In this document: positions 41,858-50,956 of the stretch, piece after piece
Layout of the letters: the number at the start of each line of letters is the position of its first letter
Position numbering within the stretch: the first letter of the stretch is position 1
DNA from: Mucilaginibacter sp. OK098
GTDB lineage: Bacteria; Bacteroidota; Bacteroidia; Sphingobacteriales; Sphingobacteriaceae
Assembly (NCBI RefSeq): GCF_900142915.1
Contig: NZ_FRCM01000004.1
Span: 469,641 to 533,640, forward strand
Direction of reading: 5' to 3'
DNA: 64,000 bases
Notes under the pieces: generated by a model
Told to the model about the DNA's origin: nothing
Seen by the model: the letters and a program-made list of their open reading frames with translations, nothing else
Databases searched by the model: none
Made by a program: the position numbers and the translations under genes

Positions 41858-43440
41858 AACAGGTATGAGATTTCTTTAATCACATAAAGGTACAATTTAT
41901 TTCAGTATCAAAAAAGTGCTCAAACTGCTATATGCGATCAAAAGCCGCCAGTAATTGTGTGTAATTAAAAGAGGTACGAATACTTCGCAATGTAACTTAA
42001 ATACAGTTTTCGTTGGTGCGTTTTCCTCTTTGATGTTGATGAGATACATTTTTTTTAACTGAACATATTTAATAAATTTACTATGCTGTAAGAAACGGAA
42101 GCGGCTCTGCTGAGGAGCAACCGCCAGGGATATTACAGCCGGATAAAGCATATCAGCCAGGCATAGGCAATAGCCCATAGCTTGACTGTTTGTTTATATG
42201 CTGTTTCGTAATGCCTGAAGAAAACCTTTCCGCTTTCACTTTTTTCACTGGTTGCTGATTGTCCTTGTTCTTTTGGTAATCCTCCTGATAAGGCTGACCT
42301 GACATTGCCACTCCCCGGGCAATCATGGCCAGTTTACGGGCTACCTTCACAATTGCCTTTTTGCCATTCTTGCCACCTGAATGTTTGCTGTAATAAGCAA
42401 ACAGGTTACGGGATTTTCTTATCGAATGCCACGAGGCTTCTATCAGTAGAGGCCGAAGATGGCTGTTGCAACGCGGCTGCATACCTTTTGTTTTGATACA
42501 GTCGCCGGAACTGTCTTCCCATGGACACAGTCCCAAAAGGCTGGCGTAATCGTCCGGGTCTTCAAAACGCCTGAAATCTCCTATCTCTGCTATTAACCCC
42601 ATGGCTGTAATACTGCCCATACCGGGTACGGTAATCAGATTGATGTAAGTTTGCATATCATAAGCCATCACCTGCTCTCTGAGGGTTTTAGTTAGCTCAA
42701 ACAATTGCTTACGCTGGTACTTTAACTCTCCTACATACTGTTGCAGGGCAATGGTACCGGCCGCACTCCGCAGTTCCATATCCAGCCATGTCAATGCTCT
42801 GCCCGTCAGATCACCGCGTTTTGACACGCTCTCCGGGATTAGTATGCTATAATACATTAAAAAGCTTTTCAGTCGGTTATTCGCCCGCGTAGTATCCTTT
42901 ACCTTACATTCCCGTAAACGAAACAAACTCCGCAACTCTTGTTGCTCCTGGCTTAATACATATATGCCATGCAGATTGCCGCGCTCCAAGTGGTCCGCGA
43001 TCGCCCGACTGTCACGCAAGTCCGTTTTATTCTTTTTTTGCTTATCCGTAGACGGGACATCGGCTGCATGCACAATAATATTATCTAATCCTGCCTTACA
43101 AAGCTGTTCGTGGGCTCCTGTTCCACAAAAGCCCGCTTCATAAGCCGAATGATAATCTCCCCCTGGAAAATTCCTTTGTAAATACTGATGCAGCGCCGCC
43201 GCATCCGGCACTTGGCTGAAGTGCCCTACCTCTATTCCAAGACTTCTGATGGTTACATACCATGATTGCTTGTGAACATCCAGGCCTATATAAAAGTCCT
43301 GGCCCGTAAAATCATTTTGTTTTTGCAAATTTGTACGTAGCATAGCGCAGTTATTTAATTGTTAATCATTGCGAAACTTTAAGTTATCGCTTTTAAATTA
43401 AATTTCGGCCCTCTCTCTAAGAGGATGACCGCATACACTG
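41858..43440 (-). mobile_element. IS110-family insertion sequence (estimated ends)
   Basis: The boundaries are estimates: about 1.58 kb between the inner ends of the flanking palindrome arms, the usual size for the family, with one transposase gene and non-coding ends of about 295 bp (downstream) and 97 bp (upstream). IS110 elements encode a bridge RNA in a non-coding end; either end could hold it. No target duplication is expected. Confidence 0.6.
42153..43343 (-). CDS. IS110-family transposase (DEDD/serine recombinase)
   Basis: A 396-aa transposase with an N-terminal RuvC-like DEDD domain (IGLDVHK with Asp22, YEAG with Glu69, KTDLRDSRA with Asp108 and Asp111) and a C-terminal Transposase_20 domain (LITVPGMGSITAMGLIAEIGD, then the YASLLGLCPWEDSSGD and CNSHLRPLLIEASW segments carrying the catalytic Ser region). 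Length is full and no frameshift is seen, so it may be active. Its start codon lies inside the AGCATAGCGCAGT sequence that is repeated inverted 86 bp upstream. Confidence 0.92.
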   Translation of the reverse strand: MLRTNLQKQNDFTGQDFYIGLDVHKQSWYVTIRSLGIEVGHFSQVPDAAALHQYLQRNFPGGDYHSAYEAGFCGTGAHEQLCKAGLDNIIVHAADVPSTDKQKKNKTDLRDSRAIADHLERGNLHGIYVLSQEQQELRSLFRLRECKVKDTTRANNRLKSFLMYYSILIPESVSKRGDLTGRALTWLDMELRSAAGTIALQQYVGELKYQRKQLFELTKTLREQVMAYDMQTYINLITVPGMGSITAMGLIAEIGDFRRFEDPDDYASLLGLCPWEDSSGDCIKTKGMQPRCNSHLRPLLIEASWHSIRKSRNLFAYYSKHSGGKNGKKAIVKVARKLAMIARGVAMSGQPYQEDYQKNKDNQQPVKKVKAERFSSGITKQHINKQSSYGLLPMPG

Positions 43441-43487
43441 CGCTATGCTTTTCTTACATAGTTACTTCGTAAGTTTAAATATAGATT

Positions 43488-46277
43488 TTACTTAACGCCC
43501 AATCCCACCACCTGTTTCTCCAAATTCCATCCCTCAACCAAAACAGTGGGCTGCACACCACCTAATTTGGCTATGGGTGCACTTACCGATACTGTTATAC
43601 TTTCGTGCGGGGCTAGGGTAAAGTAATTGGCTGTCCAGTAGCTTGGCATTACTTCCTCGCTATTTTTCATCAATTGCGGGCGCACAAAAAAAGCAAGCTT
43701 ATTGGTGTTGTTTGTAAACTCCATTGTCCATTTATTTTCTGAGCTGCCTTTTTCCGCCTTTAATACTTTTACATCAACCTTAGTGCCCGGCATATTATTT
43801 AAAGCGGTTAAGTTGTTCCCCGGGGCCATCCAGTACACATTGTGCGAAACTGTTTTGCCAGCGGCATTTATCAAATTCAACACAACAAAGCTTACCCCTT
43901 TTGCGTCAGTCAAAGCATTTTTTAATTTGATCACTTCCTGCGTACCCTCGTCTGCTAAACCAATATGGTTAATTGAAAATGCGTTTAACCTTTTGCTGTC
44001 AGCATCGTAAATCTCAGCCTTGGCAGTTAACATGCCTGTTGCATGGTGTATCCGGTTTATTACCGCCGCTGTGGAGTCGTTTTGATTAAACTGGATATGT
44101 AAGGGCTCAACTGAATTCTGCATAGCATAGTAGCCCGCATTTGGTTCCAGGTACCAGTCGTAGATCTGCCATACCACACTTGGCAATGCAGCATTAAGTT
44201 TCCACAACATTACGCCGCCTGTTTCGGTAAGCTTATGGCCGGCGGCTTCAAAAATCCCCTGGTAACCAACAGCATTCATCAGCTGCATTTTGTCGGAGAA
44301 ATTTTCCATAGTTGCTGGTTGCCCGTATCTTTTCACCATTTCGCTGATATACAGATCATAGCGGGCTGCTCCTGTTGCAGCATCATGATATCCCCAGCTA
44401 TCATTAAGCGGAAAAGGTAATTTTGTATCCCAAACCAGGTTGGGGATAGTTTTAGCAAGCGTAGTATATGGCGGTTGAGAAGGGATCCCTGTTTCATCCT
44501 TAAACACCCAGTCGCCGCCGGCATCTGCTTTTTTGTAATATACTTTGGGGTCTTCCCATTGGTATGGACCACCGCTGTAAACGCCCGATGGCTGGTCATC
44601 AGGCCACGAGCCTTTCCATCCTGCAGGCAGCTTTGCAAAGCCTGATGAGCTTGGGATATATGGCCTTGTGCCGTCAAGGTTGATAATATCATCGCGCATG
44701 GCATCGTACAACTCTTTACGGGCGTGGCCTTCGTTACCGCCTGTCCAAACCAACAAGCTTGGATGGTTACGGATGCGGTATATGGTGCTTGCTACGTTTT
44801 TAATAAATATATTCCCTTCCAGCGGCCAGTCTGGCGAACCTTTGAATTCGCCCTGCGTATCACCGGTAACCCAAAAGTCTGACCATACCATTTCGCCGTA
44901 TTTATCAGCTGCGTTCCAGAAAGCATCCGGCGGCGTAACTCCCCCACCCCAAATGCGCACCAAATTCACATTGGCATTGCGGCAAAGGTGCATTTCATAA
45001 TCATAACGGGCCGAATCGCGGTTCACCATCATATCAGGTACCCAGGCACCGCCGTTAAGGTGTACCCGCTTGCCATTTACATAAAATTCGCGGCGGGCAA
45101 ATTTATTTACCATGGTAGCTTTTGAGCTTACCGTGCGGATGCCAAAAACAAAAGAGGTATCATCAGCAATACCATTAGCATCGGCATATTGCAGGCGGAT
45201 GCGGTACAGGTTTGCCCTGCCATAACCATTTGGCCACCATAAATGAGGTTGCTTGATAATCAGCTGACCCACTTTGGCAGCATCCAGGTCAACAACAGTT
45301 GCACCACTTGCTGCAACACTTACGCTTTGCGAAAACTGAACAGGCAGGCCCGTAAAATTTTCCGGCTTTATACTTACAGTAAGCTTACCACTATTGGCTG
45401 TTTCGCTATGGTTTGACAGGGTTAAGTTTAATGATAGTTTGGCTACACTGGTATCAGGCAAATTTGGCAGGTTAGTAACAAGCTTTGGATGACCAATGGT
45501 AACAGCACCTGTAGTATGCAGGTAAACCGGTTGCCAGATCCCCATATTCCGATCACGCACGGGCGGGATCCAGTCCCAGCCAACAGAGCAAAGCATGGTT
45601 ACATTTTTACCTATGTCGCCTGTTGGCCCTCCATTTTCATAAAATGGCCCTAAAGCCTTTAGTTGTTCCTTTGCAGGATAGCCGGGGTAATCCAAGGGAT
45701 AGATCTTTACGGCCAGCGCGTTTTCGCCGCCTGTATTAATCGCATTGGTTATATCAAGGTTGTAATCTGCAAACATGCCCGCCATTTGGGTGCTGTCGGC
45801 TATTTGCTTACCATTAACCCAAACTGCTGCGCGGTAATTTATTCCTTTAAATATCAGCTGGAAATGGCGGCCTTTGTCGCCGGCAGCTACTTTAAATGTA
45901 GTGCGGTACCAATAAGGCTTTTTCCAGGGATTTGGATCGTTTGGTAAATGGCTGTATTGTTCAAGATTATACTCCTTATTAAACTGATCTGAGGCATCGG
46001 GAATCAGCATATTATTTAAACCCTGGTACGGATCGGGGTAAATATGATTTGCAACCAGCCCGGTAAGCACAGTTGACGGTACCTTAACCGGAAACCAGTA
46101 TACCGGCGAGTGATATTGAACGCTTGAGAGCTGCGCACCATCGGCACTTATGAGCGCTGACGACTGAAGATCAAAGTTAGTTAGCTTAACCTGTTTTACA
46201 TTTTGAGCAAATAAAGATGCCGGAATAATTAAGTGTGAGATAAGGCCGAGAGCAGCCAGTGAGATTATTTTTTTCAT
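43488..46277 (-). CDS. GH2 exo-beta-glucosaminidase-like enzyme
   Basis: A 929-aa secreted glycoside hydrolase (signal peptide ending FAQ, about residue 25) with the GH2 order: N-terminal sugar-binding domain (about 30-230), two immunoglobulin-like domains, then a TIM barrel. The acid/base is Glu516 in WTGGNEG and the nucleophile Glu595 in FKDETGIPSQPP. The latter stretch and the overall length are most like exo-beta-D-glucosaminidase (CsxA) and mannosidase-type GH2. It should release a terminal amino sugar or mannose from a glycan. It lies 136 bp after the haem/FG-GAP gene on the same strand and is the last gene of that group, close to the IS110 element. Confidence 0.87.
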   Translation of the reverse strand: MKKIISLAALGLISHLIIPASLFAQNVKQVKLTNFDLQSSALISADGAQLSSVQYHSPVYWFPVKVPSTVLTGLVANHIYPDPYQGLNNMLIPDASDQFNKEYNLEQYSHLPNDPNPWKKPYWYRTTFKVAAGDKGRHFQLIFKGINYRAAVWVNGKQIADSTQMAGMFADYNLDITNAINTGGENALAVKIYPLDYPGYPAKEQLKALGPFYENGGPTGDIGKNVTMLCSVGWDWIPPVRDRNMGIWQPVYLHTTGAVTIGHPKLVTNLPNLPDTSVAKLSLNLTLSNHSETANSGKLTVSIKPENFTGLPVQFSQSVSVAASGATVVDLDAAKVGQLIIKQPHLWWPNGYGRANLYRIRLQYADANGIADDTSFVFGIRTVSSKATMVNKFARREFYVNGKRVHLNGGAWVPDMMVNRDSARYDYEMHLCRNANVNLVRIWGGGVTPPDAFWNAADKYGEMVWSDFWVTGDTQGEFKGSPDWPLEGNIFIKNVASTIYRIRNHPSLLVWTGGNEGHARKELYDAMRDDIINLDGTRPYIPSSSGFAKLPAGWKGSWPDDQPSGVYSGGPYQWEDPKVYYKKADAGGDWVFKDETGIPSQPPYTTLAKTIPNLVWDTKLPFPLNDSWGYHDAATGAARYDLYISEMVKRYGQPATMENFSDKMQLMNAVGYQGIFEAAGHKLTETGGVMLWKLNAALPSVVWQIYDWYLEPNAGYYAMQNSVEPLHIQFNQNDSTAAVINRIHHATGMLTAKAEIYDADSKRLNAFSINHIGLADEGTQEVIKLKNALTDAKGVSFVVLNLINAAGKTVSHNVYWMAPGNNLTALNNMPGTKVDVKVLKAEKGSSENKWTMEFTNNTNKLAFFVRPQLMKNSEEVMPSYWTANYFTLAPHESITVSVSAPIAKLGGVQPTVLVEGWNLEKQVVGLGVK

Positions 46278-46413
46278 CAGTATAATTAATTTAAGCCGGG
46301 GATAATGGTGTTTCCGCCGGTAAAATTCATGGCGGTAAATCTAACTAACTAAAGCTAAGGGTAAACTGTACTAATTTACCCTTTTATTATACTATTTTGA
46401 ATTGGCAGGTATT

Positions 46414-47979
46414 TTATTCTTTCAACCTGCCCGAATTGTTTTTTAATACTATAAAAGGCATAAACTTGTCCCAGCTTTGCTTTATGCCCTTTTGATTGAT
46501 GAGCGCATGCCCTGTAATTGAAAAATTTCCTAATACAACATCAGGATAGCCGTCATTATCTATGTCGGCAACTTCCATTGTCAGCCATCTTCCATAATCA
46601 TTAACGGGGATCTCGTGGGCTATAAATTCATTGGGCTTGGTTTGTTCCAGGTAGGTAAAGCCCTGTTTAGGGTGATCTTTAAAGTCAGGAAAATAAGAAA
46701 TGGTTGCAATGTCAAAATCACCATCATGGTCAAAATCAGCAGCAACTGCTTTCATCGATCCATCTATGTGATGAAACCACGTTTGCTTAAATGTCCAGTT
46801 GCCCTGGTTAGTGAATATATATACCCCATGATAGGGTTTTAGTACGGGTGAGTAATCGCTGTTATCGCCGCAGGTATACAAAATATCAGGTTTGCCATCG
46901 TGATTAAAATCAATCAGCTGAAAACTGCTTGATCCATATATCGGCGGAAAACGCAAAATGTTTCTTGTAACGAACCCTCCTTTTTTATCATTCAAAAACA
47001 TCCAAATCCCTTCGTCACCCTGGGCAAACAAACACATTACATCCGGATAGCCATCGTTATTAAAGTCGCCTGTTACCAATTGCTCGCCTCCCGCTACTCC
47101 CCTGATAACCTCTTTTTTAAAGTGATGATCCTTTTGCTGGGTAAGCAGGTATAATCCCCCGTTATTTCGCCCAAAGCCACAAGTAACATAATCAAGCAGG
47201 CCATCCTTGTTAAAATCAGCCGATACCGTTTGTACAGGCCGGGGTAAACTATCGGCTATAATAACCGGTTTTGTATTCTTATTTGCACTGAGATTTAGCT
47301 CTACTATTGAACCTTTTAATAAATCATTGGGGTTAAGGATCCCAATACAGGTAAATATGCACAGGTTATTATTGCTGCCCGTTGAATAAAAATTTGCACC
47401 AACAACAGGCGAAGGCATTTTGGTAATTAACTGGGGTTCAAGTAAGCTATTCCAGCTATAAAGATTGTTCCGCATATCGCTGCTGTATAGCTTTTTATCT
47501 GCAGGATTATAAGCAAGCATAAGCGTATTAGCCTCGTTACCTTTCGCATAGCTTGTATTTTGAGGTTTTACCAGGCTAAATATAGCCCAGTCAGAAACAG
47601 CATTGTCTTTAGGGATTTTAAGCGATTTAGGCGCAGTGCTTTTATAATATGCAGTTATTGCTTCAAAATCCTGAATGGAAATGGCCGACTGTGTGGTAAG
47701 CCCATATTTGCCATGAAAATCTTCCAGTTTAAGTTGCTGCGCCATAGCAGGCAATACGCCGCGAATCCAGGTATCTTTATCAATTAAAGATGGATCCGGA
47801 AATTGGTGACAACTTATACAATAGGTATGAGCCAGTACATTTCCATCGGCTATTTGCTTTTCTTCGGCACTCATGAAAATATTACCGCTACAGCATCTTA
47901 ACACAATGGCTATAACAGCAAAAAAAGGGATTATAATAAAAAGTAAATATTTTACAAAGGGGGTACGAGTTTTACGCAT
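46414..47979 (-). CDS. c-type haem plus FG-GAP repeat protein, copy 1
   Basis: A 521-aa protein with an N-terminal hydrophobic anchor or signal (residues about 12-28) and a haem-c site CISCH (54-58). After it come FG-GAP/VCBS repeats with DxNxDGxxD loops: DFNKDGLLDY, DFNNDGYPD, DFNHDGKPD, DFDHDGDFD and DIDNDGYPD, each probably binding calcium in a beta-propeller. The design, a haem module fused to a propeller, suggests an envelope redox protein, possibly passing electrons to or from the haloperoxidase-type enzyme of this locus. Only one CxxCH is present. About 80 bp downstream of its paralogue. Confidence 0.8.
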   Translation of the reverse strand: MRKTRTPFVKYLLFIIIPFFAVIAIVLRCCSGNIFMSAEEKQIADGNVLAHTYCISCHQFPDPSLIDKDTWIRGVLPAMAQQLKLEDFHGKYGLTTQSAISIQDFEAITAYYKSTAPKSLKIPKDNAVSDWAIFSLVKPQNTSYAKGNEANTLMLAYNPADKKLYSSDMRNNLYSWNSLLEPQLITKMPSPVVGANFYSTGSNNNLCIFTCIGILNPNDLLKGSIVELNLSANKNTKPVIIADSLPRPVQTVSADFNKDGLLDYVTCGFGRNNGGLYLLTQQKDHHFKKEVIRGVAGGEQLVTGDFNNDGYPDVMCLFAQGDEGIWMFLNDKKGGFVTRNILRFPPIYGSSSFQLIDFNHDGKPDILYTCGDNSDYSPVLKPYHGVYIFTNQGNWTFKQTWFHHIDGSMKAVAADFDHDGDFDIATISYFPDFKDHPKQGFTYLEQTKPNEFIAHEIPVNDYGRWLTMEVADIDNDGYPDVVLGNFSITGHALINQKGIKQSWDKFMPFIVLKNNSGRLKE

Positions 47980-48059
47980 CAGGAATATTTTCCGTTTTTT
48001 GATTGTTTGTTTAATCTATACTCACCAAGCTTTAAAAGTTGTTTTGCAGCCAACAAAAT

Positions 48060-49604
48060 TTATTTCCTGAAAGTATTTTCCAATACTATAAATGGTAAAT
48101 CTTTCGCCCAAAATGGTTTTAATCCGGGCAGAAAACTAAAGCCGGTTGAATAGTTGCCCAAAATAATATCAGGCTTTCCATCATTGTTATAATCTGCAAC
48201 TGCCATGCTCATCCAGCGGCCATATTTACTAACCGGTATGGTATGCGGCTTAAAGCTGAAAGGTTTATCCTGCTCAAAATAAATACAGCCTTCGGCCGGG
48301 TTATTTTTTAAATCGGCAAAAAAAGCGGTGGTTGCAATATCAAGGTCTCCATCGCCATCAAAATCAGCAGTTACAAATTTTGTACAGCCATTAATCGGAT
48401 AAAACCATTGTTGTTTAAAATTCCAGTTGCCTGTGTTTTTAAAAACGTATAACCCATGATACGGTTTTAAGATACGCGAATCATTAAAATTATATCCGCA
48501 GGTATAAATAAGATCAAGGTTTCCGTCATGATCTATATCGGTAAGCTCAAAGTCTGTTGAGCCATATACCGGCGGAAAACGCAGCAGGCTTTTTTGTGTA
48601 AAGCCGCCATGCTGATCATTCAAAAATAAAATTAACCCCTCGTCGCCGCGCCCGAATAAGACCATCAGATCCGGCCAGCCATCTTTATTAAAATCGCCGG
48701 CAATAGCTTTCACCACACCTGGCTTTTCGGTAATATTTACCTGGTCAAAAGTGTGATCAGGCTTTTGTTTGAACAAATACACACCACCTTTTAACTTACC
48801 CTGGCCGCAAACTACCCAATCAGTTAGTCCATCTTTATTAAAATCGCCCGAAATGGTTTGAACCGGGCGGGGAAGTTCAGAAGCAAAAACGGTTGGCGTT
48901 GAATTTTCAGCGCCAAAATTAATATTCATTACCTTTCCATTCAGAAAGTCAATCGGGTCAATCCGTCCTATACATGAAATCATGCCGCTAACCGCACCAT
49001 TTTCCCCTTTAACAAAAGTGGCGCTTACAGCAGGAGAAGGTAACCTTACGGATCCTTCCAGCTTCAAATTACTACCCCACTCCTGCAACACCCTCGAAAC
49101 ACCGTCTGCGGTATATATTTTATGGTTGAAAGGGTTTAAAGCAACCATGGTAGTAAATGATACCTCTTTCTGAGCGGCAGGTGTTTTAAGGCTAAAACCT
49201 GCCCAATCATTAACAGCATTAACAGAAGTTTTGGCAACAGGCAGTGAGTCTGGAGCCATCTTATTATAATAGGAAACGACACTTTGCCACTCAGGCAAGG
49301 TTAACCCGGATGTGTCTTTTTTATAATAGCCATCGAGGTATGGAGTCATCCCCAAATAAGGCCCCATTGAGGGTAAAGTATGGTACTTCCACACATCTTT
49401 AGGAAGCATATTGGGGAGTACAAGGGAATGGCATTTGGTACAATTTATTTGAACCAGGTTTTTACCATCGGCAATCACGTCGCCTGTTAATACATAGCGT
49501 GTATTTCCTTTTTCACTACATCCGTTAAGTAAAATACTGCCTGATATTACTACAACTACTAAAAATAAAAATGAAGTAAATAAGTATGTTCTATTACGGT
49601 TCAT
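48060..49604 (-). CDS. c-type haem plus FG-GAP repeat lipoprotein, copy 2
   Basis: A 514-aa paralogue of the next gene. The signal ends in a lipobox LLNGC (Cys29). The haem-c site is CTKCH (55-59), followed by the same order of calcium-type repeats (DFNKDGLTDW, DFNKDGWPD, DIDHDGNLD, DFDGDGDLD, DYNNDGKPD) and conserved spacing such as YGRWMSMAVAD near the C-terminus. A lipid anchor and exposed propeller place it at the outer membrane or its periplasmic face. Twenty bp separate it from the haloperoxidase gene, so it is in the same transcript. Confidence 0.82.
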   Translation of the reverse strand: MNRNRTYLFTSFLFLVVVVISGSILLNGCSEKGNTRYVLTGDVIADGKNLVQINCTKCHSLVLPNMLPKDVWKYHTLPSMGPYLGMTPYLDGYYKKDTSGLTLPEWQSVVSYYNKMAPDSLPVAKTSVNAVNDWAGFSLKTPAAQKEVSFTTMVALNPFNHKIYTADGVSRVLQEWGSNLKLEGSVRLPSPAVSATFVKGENGAVSGMISCIGRIDPIDFLNGKVMNINFGAENSTPTVFASELPRPVQTISGDFNKDGLTDWVVCGQGKLKGGVYLFKQKPDHTFDQVNITEKPGVVKAIAGDFNKDGWPDLMVLFGRGDEGLILFLNDQHGGFTQKSLLRFPPVYGSTDFELTDIDHDGNLDLIYTCGYNFNDSRILKPYHGLYVFKNTGNWNFKQQWFYPINGCTKFVTADFDGDGDLDIATTAFFADLKNNPAEGCIYFEQDKPFSFKPHTIPVSKYGRWMSMAVADYNNDGKPDIILGNYSTGFSFLPGLKPFWAKDLPFIVLENTFRK

Positions 49605-49624
49605 ATTGATTTATACATTCAGTT

Positions 49625-50944
49625 TTAATTGGTTAATTTTAATTTATTCCAAATAAATTCCGCCATTTGTTTTCCCTGGTTTGCACCCATCAAAGAGCTG
49701 TTCAGGTAATGGATCCCTCCATAATAGCGGCTTATGGCAGTTTCTTCGGCCGCTAATGAAAATGACTTAAAATGACGCTGCATCCCAATATAATGCAGGT
49801 CGCTTGTATCCTGAAACTCAAAGTTATCACCAAACAGATGGGTAAGCGTTACCGCGGCTGCCGCGCTTATTGTTGAATGCCCTGCAGTATATTCAGGGAA
49901 AGGAGGCGTTTGCAGCAAAGGCAGCCAGTTATGATCAAGTTTTTCATTTATATTAGTAACCGGCCGTGCATAGCTGTATTTGTATTTTACTTCCCAGCAA
50001 CAAATAAATGCGTCATACAGTGCAATTGAGGTAAGTGCATAAGCTTGTGCAGTTTTAACGCCATTTGCATGTGTTTTTTTACAGGCAATTGCGGTAATGC
50101 CAATCCAGTGACCACCAGGAGTTATTTTTTTGTCAGCAAACATTAAATGTCCGTTATGCTGTATAACAAAAGGGTTATCATCCCAAAATTTGGCTATTTC
50201 AATTTGTTCTTTGGTTAAGTTCTTATTGGTATTATAAACATCCGTATACTGCTTAACAAATGCGCTGTTTTTATCTTCGCTGTAAGGTGGCGGTGGTGGC
50301 GGCGAAAACTGGGCAGAAGTATCAATGGCAAATGCTTTAATAGTACCCCAGCAAAATTCAACCCCATCCATATAATCAGGAGGAGTAGGATGCCATTTAG
50401 CCGGGCTATTTTCGCCCAAATATTTAGGTTTACCCCTTGTTTGGGGGTAATTATCAACCATTGCTCTTTTTAATACCAGTTTGCCTATTTTTTCACCAAA
50501 CTCAACCGAACGTGCATAGGTTGAATCATCCAGGTTATCTTTATACATTGCGTAAACCTTGTCTTCGTACTTTTTAAGGGTATCGATAGAAAAGGTGATC
50601 TTGTGGGCAACTGTGAAAAAAGCTTTTGTAGCAGCCAGGGTAAAATTATATTGTTTCCCTTTTTGTGGTTCAGGAGGTTTCCCAAAGCCCTTTAACTGCG
50701 TTATAATAGAGCTGTATTTCGGATCGGCATAGCGCATAGCCTCGTACGAAGCCAGGGAGGTATAACCATAAATCCGGCTTGCAACAGGTGGCGTAAATAC
50801 GTCATAAATAATTACCTGCGTAAGCTGATCCATATTATTATGAAGTACATCCGCATCATTTACCAATGTAATTTTTGGTTTCCGGGTACAACTTGCAACC
50901 AATAGCAACCCTGTTAAAGCGGCTAATATTTTAAAATATCTCAT
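49625..50944 (-). CDS. Vanadium-dependent haloperoxidase-family lipoprotein
   Basis: A 439-aa lipoprotein (lipobox VASC, Cys19). The vanadate/phosphate-binding signature is complete in spacing: Lys320-x6-Arg327-Pro328 (KYKYSYARP), then PEYTAGHS with His356, then SRYYGGIH with Arg406 and His412. These are the residues of vanadium haloperoxidases and related PAP2 acid phosphatases; the PEYTAGHS form is that of bacterial haloperoxidase-like proteins. It may oxidise halides to hypohalite or act as a phosphatase on a polyprenyl or lipid substrate; sequence alone cannot decide. Between the FG-GAP/ASPIC gene (12-bp gap) and a haem/FG-GAP gene (20 bp). Confidence 0.88.
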   Translation of the reverse strand: MRYFKILAALTGLLLVASCTRKPKITLVNDADVLHNNMDQLTQVIIYDVFTPPVASRIYGYTSLASYEAMRYADPKYSSIITQLKGFGKPPEPQKGKQYNFTLAATKAFFTVAHKITFSIDTLKKYEDKVYAMYKDNLDDSTYARSVEFGEKIGKLVLKRAMVDNYPQTRGKPKYLGENSPAKWHPTPPDYMDGVEFCWGTIKAFAIDTSAQFSPPPPPPYSEDKNSAFVKQYTDVYNTNKNLTKEQIEIAKFWDDNPFVIQHNGHLMFADKKITPGGHWIGITAIACKKTHANGVKTAQAYALTSIALYDAFICCWEVKYKYSYARPVTNINEKLDHNWLPLLQTPPFPEYTAGHSTISAAAAVTLTHLFGDNFEFQDTSDLHYIGMQRHFKSFSLAAEETAISRYYGGIHYLNSSLMGANQGKQMAEFIWNKLKLTN

Positions 50945-50956
50945 ATAAAAACAGTA

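Larger units (their letters stand above)
41814..43476. repeat. Long imperfect palindrome flanking the IS110 element
   Basis: Left arm AAACTTACGAAGT (41814-41826) and CTATGTAGAAAAGCATAGCG (41838-41857) recur inverted on the right as CGCTATGCTTTTCTTACATAG (43441-43461) and ACTTCGTAAGTTT (43464-43476). The outer blocks are perfect; the inner differ by one inserted base. The two arms bracket the element closely. Confidence 0.75.
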
